From positions 44,042,001 through 44,106,000 of the forward strand of contig NC_072893.1 in the NCBI RefSeq assembly GCF_027943255.1: DNA of 64,000 nucleotides. The letters run 5' to 3'. The notes under the pieces are model-generated. The model saw only the letters and a list, made by a program, of their open reading frames with translations. It did no database searches and was not told where the DNA came from. The DNA is from Anastrepha obliqua (Eukaryota; Arthropoda; Insecta; Diptera; Tephritidae). Shown in pieces: positions 58,961 through 64,000 of the stretch. How positions within the stretch are numbered: the stretch's first letter is position 1; every line of letters starts with the position of its first letter. The position numbers and the translations under genes were made by a program.

Positions 58961-59368
58961 CACCGGCGATCGTTGCCGACTGCAGCTAGTGCGTTTGAAT
59001 CGAGCTCTCAAAGGAAAGCGACCGGAATGGGATGGTAGAACAGTACACATGGCAAACTGATTTTGCTGCATGACAACGCCAGGCCACACGTTGCTAAATC
59101 GGTCCAGAAAATTTTTAGAGGGACTGAATTATGAAATATTGTCCCACCCGTCCCCTTGTTTCCCAGGGATTGCAGATTCGGACTACTATCTGTTCCGATC
59201 AATGCAGTCAGCCCTTATTGGAGAGCGGTTCACTTCTTATGAGAGCATCGAAAACTGGTTCAATGAATGGACCGATTCAAAAGAACTCGAATTTTTCGTC
59301 AGTGGAATCCGCATGCTGCCTGAAAGATGAAGTAAAGTTGTAGCTGCCAATGGCGCATACTTCACATA
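58961..59368 (+). pseudogene. Mariner C-terminal relic
   Basis: The plus strand reads LHDNARPHVAKSVQKFLEGL (second catalytic aspartate, about 59070), then NYEILSHPSPCFPGIADSDY with the third aspartate displaced by a small insertion and changes, then YLFRSMQSALIGERFTSYES and NEWTDSKELEFFVSG, ending RMLPER with a stop at 59329 that cuts off KVVAANGAYF. The start of the protein and the terminal repeats are missing. It abuts the reverse-strand LINE at about 58935-58960. Confidence 0.85.
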
Positions 59369-59493
59369 ATATCATAAATTGTTTATGTGTTTAAATAATG
59401 CGTAACTTTGGCTAAGAAAGGACGGAAACTTATTTCCATACCCAATACTTATTGTCCCATGGCAGCCGTAATAGTTTATGGAAGCAAATATTG

Positions 59494-59798
59494 GCGGTCG
59501 CCGTAGCCGAATGGGCTGGTGTGTGACTACCATTCGGAATTGAGAGAGAGCGCAGGGGCGAATCTCGGTGAAACACCAGAATGAAGAAACATTTTTTCCA
59601 ATAGCGGTCGCCGAGGGGCAATGGCAAACCTCAGAGTGTATTTCTGCCATGAAAAAGCTTCTCATAAAAAAACATCTGCCGTACGGAGGCGGCTTGAAAC
59701 TGTAGGTCCCTCCATTTTGTGGAACAACATCAAGACGCACACCACAAATAGGAGGAGGAGCTCGGATAAATAAGCAAAAAGAGTGTACGCGCCAATTA
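59494..59798 (+). repeat. tRNA-derived SINE, full-length reference copy
   Basis: 305 bp with a tRNA-like head (GCGGTCGCCGTAGCCGAATG). Box A TAGCCGAATGG at 59504-59514 fits the consensus fully. Box B GGGGCGAATCTC at 59555-59566 has two changes. The body carries CCGAGGGGCAATGGCAAACC, TTTCTGCCATGAAAAAGCTT, GGCTTGAAACTGTAGGTCCC, GTGGAACAACATCAAGACGC and ACCACAAATAGGAGGAGGAG. The tail is GTGTACGCGCCAATTATA, and the terminal TA is the target of the DD41D mariner that follows directly. Such a tRNA head and A/T-rich tail are what LINE machinery mobilises. Confidence 0.9.
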
Positions 59799-60744
59799 TA
59801 AAGGGTCGTTAAGTTTCAAGGGCCGGTGATGATTTTGAATAAAATAAAATTTTTTTAGGAAAACATTAACATTTCTTTTTATTATGATAATACTAGTATG
59901 GCTCAATTACGTATGGAACAAAATATCGGCAAAATGGCCCCGCGGTTTCGGCGGAACACCTCCATCCGATGGTCCAAATTTTCGATAACGCTGAGGCATA
60001 ATTGAGGTTCTATGCCGTTAATGTGCCGAATTATCTCATCCTTTAGCTCTTGAATTGTTGCTGGCTTATCGACGTACACCTTTTCTTTCAAATAACCCCA
60101 AAGAAAGAAGTCCAATGGTGTCAAATCACATGATCTTGGCGGCCAATTGACATCGCCGCGACGTGAGATTATTCGGTCATCAAATTTTTCGCGCAAAAGA
60201 GCCATTGTTTCGTTAGCTGTGTGACAAGTGGCAAGTCCTGTCGAAACCACATATCGTCCACATCCATATCTTCCAATTCGGGTCATAAAAAGTCCGTTAT
60301 CATCTAACGATAGCGAACACCTTTTCACAGTAACTGCCTGAACGGCCTCATTTTGGAAAAAATACGGCCCAATGATGCCGCCGGCCCATAATCCGCACCA
60401 AACAGTCACTCTTTGAGGGTGCATTGATTTTCCGGCAATCACTCTTGGATTATCATTCGCCTAAATGCGGTAATTCTGCTTATTGACGAATCCACTGAGG
60501 TGGAATGTGCCTCATCACTGAAGATGATTTTCTTCGAAAGTGCGCGATATGCACTTATGCATTTGAACGCCCGTTTTCGGAACAAGCCTGAATAACCTTA
60601 ACGCGTTGCTCGATTGTGTATCTTTCCATGGTTCAAATTGAGTTGGTCTGGGATTGAAAAGTGTCAAATGAAATGCAGAAGAAGCTTGACGTTTAGGTGT
60701 GGTTCACATTCAATATCGGCCCTTGAAATTTAACCACCCTTTAT
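59799..60744 (-). mobile_element. DD41D mariner, internally deleted, both ends present
   Basis: The left end at 59801 (AAGGGTCGTTAAGTTTCAAG) and the right end at 60742 (reverse reading AAGGGTGGTTAAATTTCAAG) match at 18 of 20 bases, with TA at each side. The length, 942 bp, is less than the usual 1.3 kb. The reverse strand starts MERYTIEQRVKVIQACSENG (about 60629) and is joined after about 24 residues to the first-aspartate region (IIFSDEAHF-like, about 60530). The DNA-binding region is thus deleted. The frame 60442-59903 contains VWCGLWAGGIIGPYFFQNEA and DVNWPPRSCDLTPLDFFLWG. The second-aspartate segment is disrupted (STGLATCH instead of QQDGATCH). Confidence 0.93.
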
Positions 60745-63089
60745 ATATACATAACTATAAATAAAAATTATATTTTGGTTCATTCTACAGAGTACTCAAT
60801 GATAGAAATTTGGTGTTCATTTCTAGGGATGAGAATCTGGAAAACAGAAAAAAAACCGGAACGGGATTTCAATTTAAAATATTTACTTGAAATTTGGGCC
60901 TATTGTGGACTTATTTATATGTATTAAAATAACGCAATTCATTAACCAATATTAGAACATGGTTAGGGTCAATTTGTGTCCCATTTGAGCGGGTTCTGGC
61001 ACTTTGCCCTACAACTGAAGATGAAAAAAAAAAAAAATAAATACAAAAAAAAAAATTATTTAAATCAATTAATTTACACTGTGTTGATTTTGTCGTCGAA
61101 ATAAAGCAGCAGGATGCTTAGAACTTGTTTCTTCATCTTACATAATATTAAAAAAAAAATCAACCTTTTTATTTAGTGATATTCAACCACTGTGCTTTTG
61201 TCTTACTATGGTGCAGCTATTTCGCCTTTATTATATTTTTTGGCCATAAAAATATGAGCATATTTTCCTATTATCGCAATACATTTCTTTGCTTACTTAG
61301 GCTGCATGCTAAATATTTGATTGTGGCTGTTGAACAAACGAAAAATGGGTAGTCAAGCCATTTCCTCGTTCTCTTAGCAAACACAGCTGTGCAATAAGTA
61401 TATGAAAACGCCGTTATTTTCCATGCAAAAATTAGAAATTTGAGAAAAAAATGCAAAATACATTAATAGAAAAATACAAACAACACTGATCACTTTAATC
61501 TTTCCGTGGTTTCTGTTGCTTTTGGCACGTGCGCACTTCAGGCGGCTGTTCATCGGAAAGTCCTTTGCTATGTAAACGTACACTACACTCACACTACTAG
61601 CACAGTGTACGTACACGTAAACTCACTCTCAATTTCTTTTCAGCTTTCGCGGCATGCCTGTCGAGCATCTACAAAGTTTATTCTTCGCCACCCTCTACAT
61701 CTTTGCGCATATGGCCGACCTTCCTTGCATGCACCTTGAACTTTTCCAGTCGCCTATTGCTCACAGCGTTGCGTGTATGCATATGCAAGTGCTGCATTAC
61801 GTATTCAAATGTTTTTCGTATATAATATATGGTTGCAATGATGTGACTCCGGCTGATGAAGGCCAAGAAAAAGTTCCAAACAAGTGCATATTATGCCATA
61901 GAAAAAAATCCGTATAAGAAATAAGAAGAGAAAAAATTGTATTTATACTCAGCATTCAATGCATGTAAGTGCACACACATTTGCATACTACCTCTTCCCC
62001 AGAGCCCCTGCACACTTTCACATTCGATTTAGTTGAAAACATTTTTTTTATAATTTTAGTTATTCAGTTTTTTTTTTTTTGTTTTTTTTGTTTTTTGTTC
62101 ATATATGAGTAAGTACACATTCGCCATTTCCGTGCGACCTTCTCATGTGCGACAGCTAGCGACAACACTTTGCGCTAAAAGCTCAACCCTCAACGCCCCT
62201 GACTTGCGTTCTTCGCCGCAGTCGTTGCTTGCGTAAAATTTGCGCACAATTCCTGTCAGCCCACTTCGTGCAAGTGCAAGTGCTTGGTAATGGATGGTAG
62301 TCTACCTGTGCACTCATACATTTTACTATTGCACGCTTTTTACGGCAGCACTGCGCTTGAATTGTAAATTTCAATATTCACATGAGTTCTGCTGCATAAT
62401 TTTTGCTCACACTCTAACACTTACCTCCCCCACTTTAGGCAGTCTATAGCATAAGCGGCTCAGGTGCTCGCTTGCTTGTAATAGAGTCACACTTTCATCG
62501 CTAATGCGCAGCATGAGAAAACTGCATCAGATTAACGCAGGTAAAAAGTTTCTCCGAAAGTTATGAATGCAAAAATTGCCGAAAGCGTTGCAGTGGCTTT
62601 CAACTTATGGCACGATTGAATAGCTGCTTTTTCATTTTTAATTTATTCATTTCCAAGCGAATTCCTTTTTTACTGCTTATTTATTAATTTTCTACTTTTT
62701 TGCTGAAGCCCTATTTTAGGCGAGATTTCACTGCAATGTTCAAATCCGTTCGAGATTTTGCAGTGGCATCTAAATGTGCTGTAGGCGTAAATTAAAAAAA
62801 AAAATGATGTACTAAAGCGAAAGCTAGTTTGCTGCTGTCAAGTGATTCAAGTGTAGATTTTTCTGAAAATTGGTTATTGTAGGTCGTACGAAATAAATTT
62901 CGTGTTTAAAGTTTGCTAAAGACAAGCATTTTCGGTTCTTTTTAACATTTTTTATTTTTCTTATTTTGTAATTTTAATGCAAGCGTGGCCGGTAAGGCAC
63001 AAACCTAGAGTTCAATTATAAAAAAAAATTAAATGTCACTAAATAGGTGTATCTTTTTCGCAATTAGTTTTGTGAGAAATTTTGAAAGT
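60745..63089. other. Unrecognised DNA
   Basis: No gene seen. T-runs at 62040-62100 and A-runs at 61023-61055. Frames of up to 99 residues are shadows without motifs. Confidence 0.4.
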
Positions 63090-64000
63090 GTACGTTGCTT
63101 TTGCGCAATGAGTGTCGAGTCAATCAATTTGAAGCAGTGTTTCCATTTACGCACCCTAAAGGTCTAAAAAGGTCACGCTCATCGGCAGCGAAATATTTGA
63201 AAAAATCGAAGTCGTTCTAAAATAAATGGGAGCGAGGGTATACCAAAGTTAAAAACGTTGACGACTTCCCTGGACGACGCCCAAAAATCCAGATACCTCT
63301 CCGAAGCTATATGAGAAAATCGATGATTTTTTTATGACAAAACCGAGCTTATCGTCGCGTGAAGCTGAAATATATAATTTAAAAAAAGTTGTGCTAATGC
63401 ATCCAAAGCTAAGATTCAAGGTTGTTTACGTGCGGAAGACCTCAAAAAGGAAAACCAGATTGAAAACAGGCTTGCATGGGCTAAGACTAATTTAGAACGA
63501 AAATGGGCAAACGTAATAGTCATAGATGAATCGTGATCTTGAGCTAATAGTTGCATACGTCGGTCCTGGTTACTGCTGATAACCGACAACTTCAACGTAG
63601 TGTTAAACACACAGTTAAGGTTCATGTTTGGGACTGCTTCTTCGAAAAAAGATTTGGCCGTTAATTTGAGTTTACCGCCAATTTGAATGCAGTTTTGATG
63701 AATAAAATTTACCAAAAACCATTATTAGCGTCAGCTGCGAAGGAGAAGACGATCCCAAGCATCGAAGCCGAAGTTGTGTAGAGTCGAAACAGTAAAATGG
63801 GATTGACACATTGGATTGGTTGTTGCACAGCATAAAGACATGGGGAAAGCGTGTGTGGGGATACTGCTAGGGTGATAGTCCTTGGCCGGATTCAAGTCCA
63901 AGTCATTCCCGTAACGTTGAACCGACTGTCGTCTTCACAATCGCCTAATGCCCACCCTATTGAAAATGTTTGGCCAACAGACACTCAAACAAAAACAAAA
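63090..64000 (+). pseudogene. Tc1/Tc3-like transposase relic, runs off the end
   Basis: The plus strand reads, across many stops and frameshifts, THPKGLKRSRSSAAKYLKKS, then KVKNVDDFPGRRPK (helix-turn-helix), then TVKVHVWDCFFEKRFG (63620) and FTANLNAVLMNKIYQKPLL, and SPNAHPIENVWPTD near 63950, which corresponds to SPDLNPIENVW with the third acidic region. The WSDES-type first aspartate is replaced by a disrupted VIVIDES segment near 63515. It continues past base 64000. No terminal repeats found at its left side. Confidence 0.78.

Noticed and set aside
1..64000. Retroviral or LTR elements
   Set aside because: I found no LTR pair, primer binding site or gag/pol motifs of that class; all reverse transcriptases seen are of LINE type.

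Overview
The window is repeat-rich, AT-rich insect DNA. I see no bacterial or host protein-coding gene that I can support. The transposon families (DD34D and DD41D mariners, pogo/Tigger, piggyBac, Tc1-like, jockey-, I/LOA- and RTE-type LINEs), the short CA and TATG microsatellites, and a tRNA-derived SINE whose wording I associate from memory with fruit-fly transcripts all suggest a dipteran, most likely a true fruit fly (Tephritidae). The species is not determinable here, and the family-level call is an inference.

Layout. 1-3.6 kb is mostly unique, AT-rich DNA. 3.6-6 kb holds a mariner N-terminal relic, a LINE tail and a small complete-ended mariner (5209-5992). 8-11.4 kb holds a SINE, a decayed jockey-like LINE and a TTAA-flanked piggyBac-like element that was itself hit by an I-type LINE. 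12.4-14.7 kb is a nested mariner block. 15.7-17.4 kb is a pogo/Tigger relic. 19.2-20.0 kb is a TTAA-flanked non-coding element. 20.8-28.0 kb holds several DD41D mariners, a LINE RNase H relic, a Tc1/mariner-type relic and a SINE. 28-36 kb is largely unrecognised, apart from a tRNA-like sequence, a Tc1-like relic and two LINE RNase H relics. 36.6-37.3 kb is a long GATAGA hexamer array, followed by an RTE-type LINE to 39.2 kb. 41.7-50.5 kb is dense again: mariners, LINEs, a second piggyBac-like element, SINEs, and a DD41D element inside a copy of the TTAA-flanked repeat. 51.7-60.7 kb holds LINE and transposon fragments, ending in a SINE directly abutting a DD41D mariner. 63.1 kb to the end is a Tc1/Tc3-like relic running off the window.

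Every coding segment I recognise belongs to a mobile element, and nearly all are broken by stops, frameshifts or truncation. No pathway joins these segments. The structure is layers of insertion: SINE next to mariner, LINE into piggyBac, mariner into mariner, mariner into TTAA element. The most notable patterns are (1) a six-copy tRNA-derived SINE family, (2) eight DD41D-type mariner pieces all in the same orientation, (3) two related but distinct piggyBac-like elements with CCCTTTG ends, and (4) a TTAA-flanked repeat family without recognisable coding. Host exons separated by large introns could be present and missed.
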